64,000 bases of DNA, from positions 1-64,000 of the forward strand of contig JBFMAI010000001.1 in the NCBI GenBank assembly GCA_040755725.1. The letters are read 5' to 3'. Position 1 is the stretch's first letter. The number at the start of each line of letters is the position of its first letter. The DNA is from JBFMAI01 sp040755725. Its GTDB lineage: Bacteria; Planctomycetota; Phycisphaerae; UBA1845; Fen-1342. The position numbers and the translations under genes are program-made. Under the pieces are notes generated by a model. That model was given only the letters and a program-made list of their open reading frames with translations. It had not been told where the DNA came from and searched no databases. Positions 36,454 to 44,674 of this stretch are shown piece by piece.

Positions 36454-38244
36454 ATGATGCACTGGCGGAACTACTTCATCCCAACGACCAAGGAGACCCC
36501 CAAGGACGCCACCGCGCCCTCGCACATCCTGATGCTGCGGGCGGGGCTGGTGCGGCAGCAGGCGGCGGGGGTGTACAGCTACCTGCCGCTCGGGTTGCGG
36601 GTGCTGGCCAAGGCCGAGTGGATCGTCCGGGAGGAGATGAACCGGGCAGGGGCCATCGAGCTGCGGATGCCCGCGCTCACGCCGCTGTCACTGTGGGAGG
36701 AAACCGGCCGCGACAAGACAATGGGCGACGTGCTGCTGCGGATCGCCGGCGTGCCCGGCGACTGGCGCAGCGGCCTGGTGCTCGGGCCGACGCACGAGGA
36801 GATCATCACCGAGATCGCCCGGGCGTACCTCAAGAGCTACAAGCAACTGCCCGTCAATCTCTACCAGATTCAAACCAAGTTCCGCGGGGAGGCGCGGCCC
36901 AAGAGCGGCGTGCTGCGAACGCGCGAGTTCCTCATGAAGGACGCGTACTCGTTTCACACCGACGCCGCCAGCCTCGACCGCGAATACGAGAACATGTATG
37001 CGACCTACTGCCGCATCTTCGCCCGCTGCGGGCTGCCGTATCTGGCGGTGCAGGCCGAGAGCGGGGCGATGGGCGGCGACGTGTCGCACGAGTTCATGGT
37101 CCTGACCGACGCCGGCGAGGACCTGGTCGCGGTGAGCGCGGCCGGGGATTACGCGGCCAACCTGGAGCGGGCGAGCGCGGCCCCGCCGCCGCCGGCCCCG
37201 GACGTGCCGCCGGCCCCCGTGCGCGAGGTCCACACGCCCGGCGCGGGCCGCGTCGAGGACGTGTGCGCCCTGCTCGGTACGCAGCCGTGGCAGATGATCA
37301 AGACGCTGATCTACACCAGCGTGCCGCCGACTGGTGCTACCCCGCCGTCGCGCACGCTGCGCGTGGTGGCCCTGGTCCGCGGCGACCACGAAATCAACGA
37401 GCACAAGCTGCATAAGGCGGCGGGCGTGGCGCTGGAGCTGGCGGACCCGGCGGTGATCGAGGAAGTCACGGGTGCCCGCGTCGGCTTTGCCGGGCCGCAC
37501 GGTCTCGCGGAGCGCGTGGACAAGCTCATCGTCGATCGCGACGTGACCGTGATGCGCAACGCGGCGACCGGGGCCAACCGCACGGACTACCATGTGACGG
37601 GCATCAACCCGGGGCGCGACTTCCCGCTCGACGGGGCGAAGGTCGTGGTTGCCGACATCCGCAATGTCGTCGAGGGCGACCTGTCACCGACCGGCAACGG
37701 CAGCCCGCTGCACCTGCGCACCGCCATCGAGATCGGCCACGTCTTCAAGCTCGGCACGAAATACAGCGACGCGATGGGGGCGACCGTCCTTGATCCGCAG
37801 GGCCGCGCCCTGCCGATGATCATGGGCTGCTACGGCATCGGCGTGAACCGGATCATGGCGGCGGCGATCGAGGCCCACCACGACGACGACGGCATCATCT
37901 GGCCCATGTCGATCGCACCCTTCGAGGTGCTCATCCTGGCACTCGACCCGCGCGACGACGAAGTGATGCGCGTCGCGGGCGAGCTGCACGACCAGCTCGC
38001 GGCGGCCGGTATCGACGTGCTCTTCGACGACCGCGACGAACGGGCAGGCTTTAAGTTCAAGGACGCCGACCTGATCGGCATCCCGCTGCGGCTCGTCGTG
38101 GGCAAGAAGAGCCTGGCGGCCGGCGGCGTTGAGGTGACCGTGCGCGGGCAGCCGGACAAACGCACCCTGTCGCCGGCCGACGCGGTCGCCTTTGCGACCC
38201 GCCATGTGCGGGCGGAGCTGGATCGCTTGGCGGCGGCCCGCTGA
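36454..38244 (+). CDS. proS: prolyl-tRNA synthetase
   Basis: A 596-residue class II synthetase of the bacterial type. Motif 1 lies in GVYSYLPLGLRVLAKAEWIVREEMN, motif 2 in QIQTKFRGEARPKSGVLRTREF, and motif 3 in PMIMGCYGIGVNRIMAA. Between motifs 2 and 3 (about 230-400) is an editing-type INS region. The C-terminal anticodon-binding domain is GIDVLFDDRDERAGFKFKDADLIG. The start is one of two adjacent ATG codons at 36454/36457. It is transcribed divergently from yidC across a 210-base gap. Confidence 0.96.
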   Translation: MMHWRNYFIPTTKETPKDATAPSHILMLRAGLVRQQAAGVYSYLPLGLRVLAKAEWIVREEMNRAGAIELRMPALTPLSLWEETGRDKTMGDVLLRIAGVPGDWRSGLVLGPTHEEIITEIARAYLKSYKQLPVNLYQIQTKFRGEARPKSGVLRTREFLMKDAYSFHTDAASLDREYENMYATYCRIFARCGLPYLAVQAESGAMGGDVSHEFMVLTDAGEDLVAVSAAGDYAANLERASAAPPPPAPDVPPAPVREVHTPGAGRVEDVCALLGTQPWQMIKTLIYTSVPPTGATPPSRTLRVVALVRGDHEINEHKLHKAAGVALELADPAVIEEVTGARVGFAGPHGLAERVDKLIVDRDVTVMRNAATGANRTDYHVTGINPGRDFPLDGAKVVVADIRNVVEGDLSPTGNGSPLHLRTAIEIGHVFKLGTKYSDAMGATVLDPQGRALPMIMGCYGIGVNRIMAAAIEAHHDDDGIIWPMSIAPFEVLILALDPRDDEVMRVAGELHDQLAAAGIDVLFDDRDERAGFKFKDADLIGIPLRLVVGKKSLAAGGVEVTVRGQPDKRTLSPADAVAFATRHVRAELDRLAAAR

Positions 38245-38482
38245 CCACATGCCGGCGGCCAACGCCCCAGGCCCCGCGCGCCGCGCGTTCCGCGTCGGTC
38301 GCCCGCGGAGCCGCTCGGGGGCGGAGGTGGGGCCGGGTATCCTGCGGACGCCGCAACCGGCCCGGCGGCCGGCAGCTGGTTGTGGCGACGGCGACCGCGG
38401 CGTCCGGGGACCGCCCCGCGCTGGGCGCGAATGCCGGTGAGGTTGCCACCCGCGTCCCGCCGCGGCATAATATCGCTCGGTC

Positions 38483-38556
38483 GCCTCGGTAGCTCAGTTT
38501 GGTAGAGCAGCTGGCTCTTAACCAGCGGGTCCTAGGTTCGAGCCCTAGCCGAGGCA
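38483..38556 (+). tRNA. tRNA-Lys (anticodon CUU)
   Basis: Acceptor stem GCCTCGG/CCGAGGC, D-arm AGCTCAGTTTGG, anticodon stem GCTGG/CCAGC enclosing CTCTTAA, T-arm CTAGGTTCGAGCCCTAG, discriminator A, no encoded CCA. The anticodon CUU reads AAG. Its 3' end abuts the integrase pseudogene, so it is the probable integration target. Confidence 0.95.
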
Positions 38557-38583
38557 TTTCTTGCCGCTCCAGATTCTCTCGGG

Positions 38584-39877
38584 TTACGGCCGTTTTCCCC
38601 TTCTTTCAGCCGTGTTCCGCGTGTGCGGCGGACCACTCGCCGTGCTCCGCAGCGCACCCGGGCGCACTCCCGGGGCGGGGATTTGGTCCCGTATTCGGTC
38701 CCGCGGACCAACCGGCGGGTCGTCGGTGCCGGTGCGGCGCTGTTCGTTGGCGTCGGGGCAGGCGGTCGGACACTCGGGCAGCTTGGCCACCGCCCCGAAC
38801 GGGTCGAGCACGCGCCGGTCGGTGTAGACGCTGGCGGTGAGCCGGTAATCCGTATGGCGGGCCAGTTCCATGATCGTTCAGGGTGACACGCCGGACCGTT
38901 CAAGCTCGCTGATGAACGTGACCCGGAGCGAATGAAAACCGACGATTTCGCCGGTCGCTTCGTCCCCGTAGTCGATCCCCGCCTTGGTCAGGTCCGCTTT
39001 CCACGGGTCAAACTTGGGTACCGACCGGAAGACCGGCGCGGTGGGCGCCACGTTCACGGGGCGTGCGGCGCGCAGCCGCCGGGCCAGCCGGGTACCCAGC
39101 GGCAGAACGTCCGCGCGCTTGCTCTTGGTCGCTTCGGGGCGCAGCCGCAGGCACGGCCGGGGGCCGTCCCGGTCCACGGCCCGCCATTGCAGGCGTTGTA
39201 GCTCGCGGCGCCGCAGCCCAGTTCCCAGCGCCAGGCGGTACAGCAGTTCACGCGGCCCCGCGACGCGCAGCAGCCGGCCCACTTCGTCCGGCGTCAGCGC
39301 CCGACGCTTCCGGCGGCGGTCGCCGGCCTGGTCGATGCGCACCACGTCCGCGACGGGGTTGCGGTCCAAGCGTTGCCCACGCACGGCCCAGCGGCAGAAT
39401 TGTCGCAACGTCGCCGCGATGCTCGCCAGGGTCCGGGGCGCCGCGCCGTCGGTCTTGCGTCGCTCCAGGTATGCCGCCAAACCGTTCCGGTCGATGTCGG
39501 TCAGCAGCTTCCAGCCGCACGCTTGCCCGGCGGCCCGCAGCGTGGTCTCGGCGTTGCCGATGTACATGCCGTCGCGGCCGAATGTCCGCAGTTCCGCCAT
39601 GTAGTCGGCCACGTTGTCTTCGTAGCTTCCGTCGCTTGCCCGCCAGGGCCGACACCAGCCCGAACGCTTCCAGCAGTCGGCGGGGCAGGGCCTTGGCGGT
39701 TTCGGGCTTGATCGGCTCGCCCGCTTGGTGCCGGTCCACGGCCGCCTGTAGCAGTGCGAACCACGTCGCCGACGTATACGTGTCCCGGCCGAAGCGGGCT
39801 CTTTTCTGGCGGTACGGGCCGAGCCGGACCTTGCCGAATCACTCGTCCTTGCCTTTCAGTTTAAGCAGCTTGGCCAC
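38584..39877 (-). pseudogene. tyrosine recombinase (integrase) pseudogene with three lesions
   Basis: Read from a GTG at 39877 the frame gives VAKLLKLKGKDE, then an in-frame TGA, then FGKVRLGPYRQKRARFGRDT and on to LLEAFGLVS, as in planctomycete phage-type integrases. Near 39650 the frame must shift to join WRASDGSYEDNVADYMAELR. The core continues with TPDEVGRLLRVAGPRELLYR, the catalytic Arg region GTGLRRRELQRLQW and HSLRVTF, then a TGA at 38880-38878 interrupts VSP-stop-TIMELARHTDYRLTASVYTD, which holds the HxD-box and nucleophilic Tyr. Two nonsense codons and one frameshift show that it is inactive. Its 3' end faces tRNA-Lys. Confidence 0.85.
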
Positions 39878-39953
39878 GGGTCACCGTTCCTTTCTCACGC
39901 GGGCACCGCAGCGCCCCGCCGCAGGGCGGCACCGGCGGCGGCTCGCTCCAGAA

Positions 39954-40805
39954 TCAGTCCGGCGGCCGGTCGTCGGGTGGCTGGCGCCAGAGTGCGCCAG
40001 ACTCTCCAAAGTGCGCCAGTGTTTCGAGCTTGGCGCACTGTGGCGCGGTTGGCGCACTGTGGGCGCCATCGGGCTCCGGCAGGTGCCAAACCCACGGCCC
40101 GCGGTACCCGGACGGCGCGGCCTTCACGCCGAGTCGGACTCTGCCCCGGTCCAGCATCCGGGGGGCGATCCCGTCAGTGGCCGCACGAGCCTTGATGTCG
40201 GCTGCCGGGACCGGCCCCTCGGCCAGCGCCGACCGCAGCCGGTCCGTTGCTTCGGCGGTGGCTCCGCCGGCGTCGTCGCCCCGGCCACCGGCCAGGGCGT
40301 CATCGGCTGATATGGTGACCGCGCCGGGCTTCCACCTTACGAGCGGGAGCCTGTTCACGCCGTCAATCGTAAACGCCAGGTCACTTGTGTCGGCGGAAAG
40401 GTCGTTCTTGACGGGCAGCAGCAGCCGTCGGCGGCCGGTGGCATCGTCCCGGTCCTTGCCCACGGCCCACGCCGACGGAGCGGCGGCTACGAATGCCAGC
40501 GAGCCGATAGACCGATAGATTGCCGGACCGTCACATTTACGCAGGTGCGTCAGCGCGACCACGGCCACCCCGCAGCGGGCGGCAAGGTCGGCCAGCGGCG
40601 CTAGCACGGCGCGAACATCGGTGTTGCGGTGCGAATCAAAATGCCTACCGCCCGGAAGATACGCGCTTATAGCGTCAACGATCACGAGCCTGCACTCTGG
40701 AACGGTCCGAATCGCCTGTTCCAGCGCATCCAGGTCGGCGGACAGATTGAAGGGCTGTTCTCGCGCGCCGCCGGCGTCCCGTGCACAGCCCGCTTCCTGA
40801 CCATC
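39954..40805 (-). pseudogene. RepA-like AAA ATPase, truncated at the 5' end
   Basis: The open frame reads EQPFNLSADLDALEQAIRTV, then the Walker B-type strand CRLVIVDAISAYL, then VAVVALTHLRKCDG, SIGSLAFVAAAPSAWAVGKD and LLLPVKNDLSADTSDLAFTI, as in hexameric RepA/AAA_25 helicases of plasmids and integrative elements. The frame is open upstream to about 40805 but has no usable start, and no Walker A segment is visible, so the 5' part is lost or frame-shifted. Upstream of the integrase in the element's own orientation, as in similar elements. Confidence 0.6.
39991..40058. repeat. four iteron-like 9-mers
   Basis: AGTGCGCCA occurs at 39991-39999 and 40010-40018, and its reverse complement TGGCGCACT at 40031-40039 and 40050-40058. 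Spacings are 19, 21 and 19 bases, and the arrangement is two direct copies facing two inverted copies. They lie at the 3' end of the RepA-like frame. Confidence 0.6.
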
Positions 40806-40830
40806 GCGGCTTGGGCCCGCGTGCCACCAG

Positions 40831-40854
40831 CCCCGGCGTGCCGGGATGCCACAC
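40831..40854 (-). repeat. dispersed repeat, copy E1
   Basis: On the minus strand this reads GTGTGGCATCCCGGC followed by ACGCCGGGG, a hairpin (CCCGGC/GCCGGG) with a GTGTGGCAT leader. It matches 54604-54627 almost exactly. The palindrome without the leader also appears at 44005-44019. Confidence 0.5.
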
Positions 40855-41210
40855 CAGCGCGTTCGATCCCGCCCTTCCTTCCGTCCCGTCCGCGTTCATG
40901 CCCGCTCCCGGGGACTCCCGCTTCCCCATCCGTCCCGCCCCGTTCAATCCCGCGCCCGCTCAGTCCCGCCGCCTCGAGTTCCCACTCGCGTCGGCGCGTA
41001 GAGCTCGCCACATTCGTGACGGCGGGCGTCCAAATCCGCGTGGGGAGACCTTTCGCCGGCGAGGGGCAGCGGCTACGGTGGGCGCCCGTCGGCGGCGGGA
41101 GCGCAGCCGCCGACGTTGTGTCCTGGGACCGCGCTTCGAATCCTGACGGCCGGACCGCGGGCCCGGTGATTCGAACGTGGGCTCCCGGTCCCTGAATGTC
41201 GAGAGCCGCC

Positions 41211-43826
41211 ATGACGACCCCCGCGACCCCCTCGGCCACCGCCACGGCGGGTACCAATCCCCACACGGCCTTCGGCCGCGCGTACTGGATGCTGAACGTC
41301 ATCGAGATGTTCGAGCGTCTGGCGTATTTCGGCATCCGTGCCGTCGTACCGCTGTACATCATGCAGGCCACCGAGCCGGGCGGGCTGCACCTCACCGCCG
41401 TCCACAAGGGCTGGATCTACGCCTGGTGGGCGGTGTTCCAGTCGTTCCTGCCGATCGTCACCGGCGGCCTCGCCGACCGTTACGGCTACAAGCGGGTGCT
41501 GTTCTTCGCGATCTCCGCGAACGCCATCGGCTACGTGATGATGGCGAACTTCCACAGCTACTACGGGTTCTTCGCGGGCATCCTCGTGCTGGCGACGGGG
41601 ACGGCGTTCTTCAAGCCGGCGCTGCAAGGCTCGATCGCCCAGAACCTGACGAAGGCGAACTCGTCGCTGGGCTGGGGCATCTTCTACTGGGTCGTCAACG
41701 TGGGGGCGGTGACGGCCCCGTTCGTCGCGACGGCGATCCTCGGCAAGCCGCACAGCCTGGCCGGCTGGCAGAACCTGTTCTACGCGTGCGCCGCGTTCAC
41801 CTGCGTCAACCTCTTCGTCCTGCTGACGTTTCGGGACGTGCCGTCGGGGGCGTCGAAGACCGAATCACCGATCCAGGTGCTGGTTCGCACGATCGTCAAC
41901 ATCTTCGATCCGCGGCTCATCGCCTGGCTGCTCATCATGTCCTGCTTCTGGCTGATGATGTACCAGCTTTGGGACCTGCACCCCAATTTCGTCACCGACT
42001 GGGTGGATAGCTCGATGATCGCCGCCCGGGTCCACGTGGACGCCTGGCCGCTGACGTTGCTGTGGGAGTGGGGCGACCGGGGCTTGCTCCAGGTCCCGCA
42101 GCAAATCCTGCTCAATTTGAACGCCGCCCTGATCGTCCTGCTCATCGTCCTGATGTCCTGGGTCGCGCGGAAGATGCGGATGCTGTCGGCCATGCTGGTG
42201 GGCATGTCGGTGGCCACCCTCGGCGTCCTGGTCGCCGGGTGGACGATGAACGGCTGGGTGTTCCTGCTGGGCGTCGTCTTCTTCTCGCTGGGCGAGATGT
42301 GGACCGGGCCCAAGAAGAACGAGTACCTCGCACTCATCGCTCCGCCTGGCAAGAAGGGCCTGTACCTCGGCTACGTCAACATCCCGGTCGGCATCGGCGT
42401 GGGCATCGGGTCCTACTTCGGCGGCTGGCTCTATGACCACTACGGCGAGAAGGCGACGCTGGCGCTGAAGGAACTGGGCGCCCGGCCCGCCCTCGTCGCC
42501 CGGGCGGCGCAGATGGTCGATTGGAGCGACGCGCTGGAGAAGATCCCGCCGCTGCTGGGGGTGCCGCGTGACGAAGCGTTCGCGCTGGCGCAGCAGAGCA
42601 TCGCCGGTTCGCCGGACGAGACGGCCCGGATGCTGCGCGACGCCTTCCGCTACGACGAAGGCCAGATCGCCAACCTGGGGCTGATCTTCCTGGCACAGCG
42701 GAAGGACCACCGCGACGCGGTGCGGCGTGACCTGGCGGCCGAGATTCGGCGGCTGGCCGACGGACGGCCGCCCGCGACGGCCACGACCCCCGCCACGGCG
42801 CCGGTCGCCGCGACGGCCCCCGGCGAAACGCCGCCGGCACCGACGTCCCGCCCCCGTGAGCTGGCCGATGACCTGCGCCGCTTTGCGGATGACCTCGACG
42901 ACGGCCGCGTGCAGCCCGACGTCGGCGTGCTGGCGCGGTACGTCCACCGTCTGGCCGGGGCGCTGAGCTTCAAGCGCTTCGAGGTGCTCGCGGCGGTCCG
43001 CGAGGCCCTCAGCGCGGACCGCCCCGCGGACCAGCCACTGGGGCTGGCGGAGGCGGCCGACCGGCTGTGGGAGCAGTACGGTGACGATCCGGGCGTGCTC
43101 AACAATCTCGCGCTCGAGTACCTCGCGCAGGAAACCCCGGTGGTGCGCGATGCGGTCGAGCGTCTGGCACCCGACGGCTTCCGTAACCCGGTGAAGGACA
43201 TTCCCGCGCGGCTGGGCATCGACCGCACGAAGGCGTTCGCGGCCTTGGCCAACGCCTTGGGGGCGGACGGCCACGAGGTGCTGCGGGCGCTGGCGGCGGA
43301 GAACGTCCCCGCCGGCACGCCGACCGAGCGGCTGTACCTGTACCTCATCCGCCGCGATCACGTGCGGTTTGTGCTGGTGGGCAAGCACGATTGGACGCAG
43401 GACGTGGCGTTCTTGCGTGAGCTCGTCGAACCGGACGCCGCAGCCAAGGAGTACGTCGAGCAGCACGTTTGGCAGCGGGGCCTGTTCGAACGCGTTGGCA
43501 CGCTCTTCCAGAAGCCGAAGCCGGGGGACATGTACGAGCGTCTGGCCCGCAACCCGCACCTCATCCAGCACGCGCTCGACCGCAAGGATTGGACGCGCAC
43601 GCCGGAGCAGGCGGCCCGGCTGCTGCGGCTGAACCCGTTTGAGGCGCGGGCCCGCGTGGCGGCCGAGATCAACCAGGCGGCCCAGGAAGCCACACGCCTG
43701 CTGTGGGACGTGTACCAGCCCAACCGGGGTGTATGGCTCCCGATCGTCGCGGTGGGTATCGTGGCCACGATCGCCCTAGGCGTGTTTGGGCAGATGGCCA
43801 AGCGCTGGCACGACATGAACGCGTAG
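41211..43826 (+). CDS. POT/PTR2-family transporter with a ~420-residue insertion
   Basis: An 871-residue MFS protein. NVIEMFERLAYFGIRAVVPLYI (near 30) is the POT signature region (ExxER), and DRYGYKRVLF, GTAFFKPALQGSIAQ and GIFYWVVNVGAVTAPF also match proton-coupled oligopeptide transporters. About eleven membrane segments end near residue 410 (GYVNIPVGIGVGIGSYFGGW). A hydrophilic, helix-rich region of about 420 residues follows, with two Ala/Pro/Thr linkers, before a last membrane segment (LPIVAVGIVATIALGVF) at the C-terminus. Peptide uptake is the family role; the insertion is unrecognised. The ATG at 41211 has GAGAG upstream; an ATG at 41196 is an alternative. Confidence 0.82.
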   Translation: MTTPATPSATATAGTNPHTAFGRAYWMLNVIEMFERLAYFGIRAVVPLYIMQATEPGGLHLTAVHKGWIYAWWAVFQSFLPIVTGGLADRYGYKRVLFFAISANAIGYVMMANFHSYYGFFAGILVLATGTAFFKPALQGSIAQNLTKANSSLGWGIFYWVVNVGAVTAPFVATAILGKPHSLAGWQNLFYACAAFTCVNLFVLLTFRDVPSGASKTESPIQVLVRTIVNIFDPRLIAWLLIMSCFWLMMYQLWDLHPNFVTDWVDSSMIAARVHVDAWPLTLLWEWGDRGLLQVPQQILLNLNAALIVLLIVLMSWVARKMRMLSAMLVGMSVATLGVLVAGWTMNGWVFLLGVVFFSLGEMWTGPKKNEYLALIAPPGKKGLYLGYVNIPVGIGVGIGSYFGGWLYDHYGEKATLALKELGARPALVARAAQMVDWSDALEKIPPLLGVPRDEAFALAQQSIAGSPDETARMLRDAFRYDEGQIANLGLIFLAQRKDHRDAVRRDLAAEIRRLADGRPPATATTPATAPVAATAPGETPPAPTSRPRELADDLRRFADDLDDGRVQPDVGVLARYVHRLAGALSFKRFEVLAAVREALSADRPADQPLGLAEAADRLWEQYGDDPGVLNNLALEYLAQETPVVRDAVERLAPDGFRNPVKDIPARLGIDRTKAFAALANALGADGHEVLRALAAENVPAGTPTERLYLYLIRRDHVRFVLVGKHDWTQDVAFLRELVEPDAAAKEYVEQHVWQRGLFERVGTLFQKPKPGDMYERLARNPHLIQHALDRKDWTRTPEQAARLLRLNPFEARARVAAEINQAAQEATRLLWDVYQPNRGVWLPIVAVGIVATIALGVFGQMAKRWHDMNA

Positions 43827-43850
43827 GACCGGCGCGGCGCGAACGGGGCA

Positions 43851-43877
43851 GAACGTGGGAACGTGGGAACGTGGGAA
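43851..43877 (+). repeat. 8-bp tandem repeat, copy F1
   Basis: Three consecutive GAACGTGG units (43851-43874) followed by GAA. The same unit, reversed and mostly with a G-to-A/C change, repeats six times at 49482-49529. The surrounding 326-base gap (43827-44152) otherwise holds repeat A2 and no gene. Confidence 0.65.
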
Positions 43878-43967
43878 GGGGAGGTCGTGGACAAGTGGGA
43901 GCGTGGGCACGGCGAGTCAACCGGCCAACGTTCTTGTGGGGGGTTCAGGGGCTCGGGACGCTGGACG

Positions 43968-44029
43968 GGAGGGCGAGCCTCCCGGCGAGCCGCAGCTCGG
44001 CTGCCCCGGCGCGCCGGGATCGCCCTCCC
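43968..44029 (+). repeat. palindromic intergenic repeat, copy A2
   Basis: GGGAGGGCGA (43968-43977) and TCGCCCTCCC (44020-44029) are perfect inverted ends of a 62-base block. Inside are CGAGCCGCAGCTCGG and the palindrome CCCCGGCGCGCCGGGA. It shares its first 36 bases with 16958-16993 and its ends with the hairpin at 51746-51788. Confidence 0.7.
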
Positions 44030-44152
44030 TTGTCACGCAATCGCAACGGCCCATTCTGCGGCTCCGCGAAGTTCCCAGTCCCCCGCCGCTGTCTCCCCGC
44101 CCCAGGGCCCCGGAAGTGAGGCTAAGCCCGGCCTGCACGTGTGGAACTCGTC

Positions 44153-44491
44153 ATGGCGGTTGATCCGCGCGACTTCGCGCTCAACATCTGCTTCCTGATC
44201 GGGCTTCTGCTGGTGTTGGGGGTGATCGCCCTCGCGGTCCTGGCGATCTGGACCGCGGCCAACTACGGCGTCTGGCAGGCCCGCCGACGAAAGGCGGAGG
44301 CAGAGCAACACCACCGTCGCTTCCGATCCGACGGTCAACCCCACCCGCCCGCCGGGCGGGGAATGTGCGACCGCTGTGCGCGGGCGTGCGAGACGGTGTA
44401 TTATGAACCGTCGGGCCGGCGGTTGTGCCCGGCGTGCTATGACCGGGTGCATGGGGTCGCGGCCCCGCCGCGCGAGCCGCCGGCGAAGTAG
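44153..44491 (+). CDS. small membrane protein with C-terminal zinc ribbon
   Basis: A 112-residue protein, not recognised. One membrane segment (about 10-35, FALNICFLIGLLLVLGVIAL) is followed by a basic linker (ARRRKAEAEQHHRR) and a four-cysteine ribbon, CDRCARAC...CPACYDRVHG, likely binding zinc in the cytoplasm. It lies upstream of pilT on the same strand, separated by 183 bases. A GTG at 44141 is an alternative start. Confidence 0.65.
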   Translation: MAVDPRDFALNICFLIGLLLVLGVIALAVLAIWTAANYGVWQARRRKAEAEQHHRRFRSDGQPHPPAGRGMCDRCARACETVYYEPSGRRLCPACYDRVHGVAAPPREPPAK

Positions 44492-44568
44492 TGCCGGCTT
44501 GCCCAAGCGCAGGCGGACGAAGCGCGGGACCGGCCGCGGTGGCGACTCGCGGCCCGAAGGGACTGCTG

Positions 44569-44586
44569 CCCTCCCCCAACCCCTCC
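44569..44586 (+). repeat. 18-base dispersed repeat
   Basis: CCCTCCCCCAACCCCTCC is identical to 3796-3813. Here it lacks the second hairpin arm. It lies in the leader region of pilT. Confidence 0.5.
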
Positions 44587-44674
44587 GTGCCACGGCGCCA
44601 GGCCCCGCGGCGACCTGGAAGGAAAGGAAGTTGCGGAACGGCCCACTGCCCGCGCCGGGTGTTGGAGGTCTCCC

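Larger units (their letters stand above)
38557..41195. mobile_element. decayed integrative element next to tRNA-Lys
   Basis: The region runs from the tRNA-Lys 3' end to just before the POT transporter. It holds a tyrosine-recombinase pseudogene pointing at the tRNA, a truncated RepA-like ATPase and iteron-like repeats, and no intact gene. A duplicate of the tRNA 3' end, which would mark the far attachment site, was not found; the right boundary is therefore a guess. Confidence 0.65.

Noticed and set aside
40675..40947. 90-codon minus-strand frame in the element remnant
   Set aside because: It overlaps the better supported RepA-like frame, and its product is a low-complexity Gly/Arg/Ala string.
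41083..41165. tRNA-like T-loop sequence (GCTTCGAATCCTGAC) before the POT gene
   Set aside because: No acceptor stem or anticodon arm can be formed around it.
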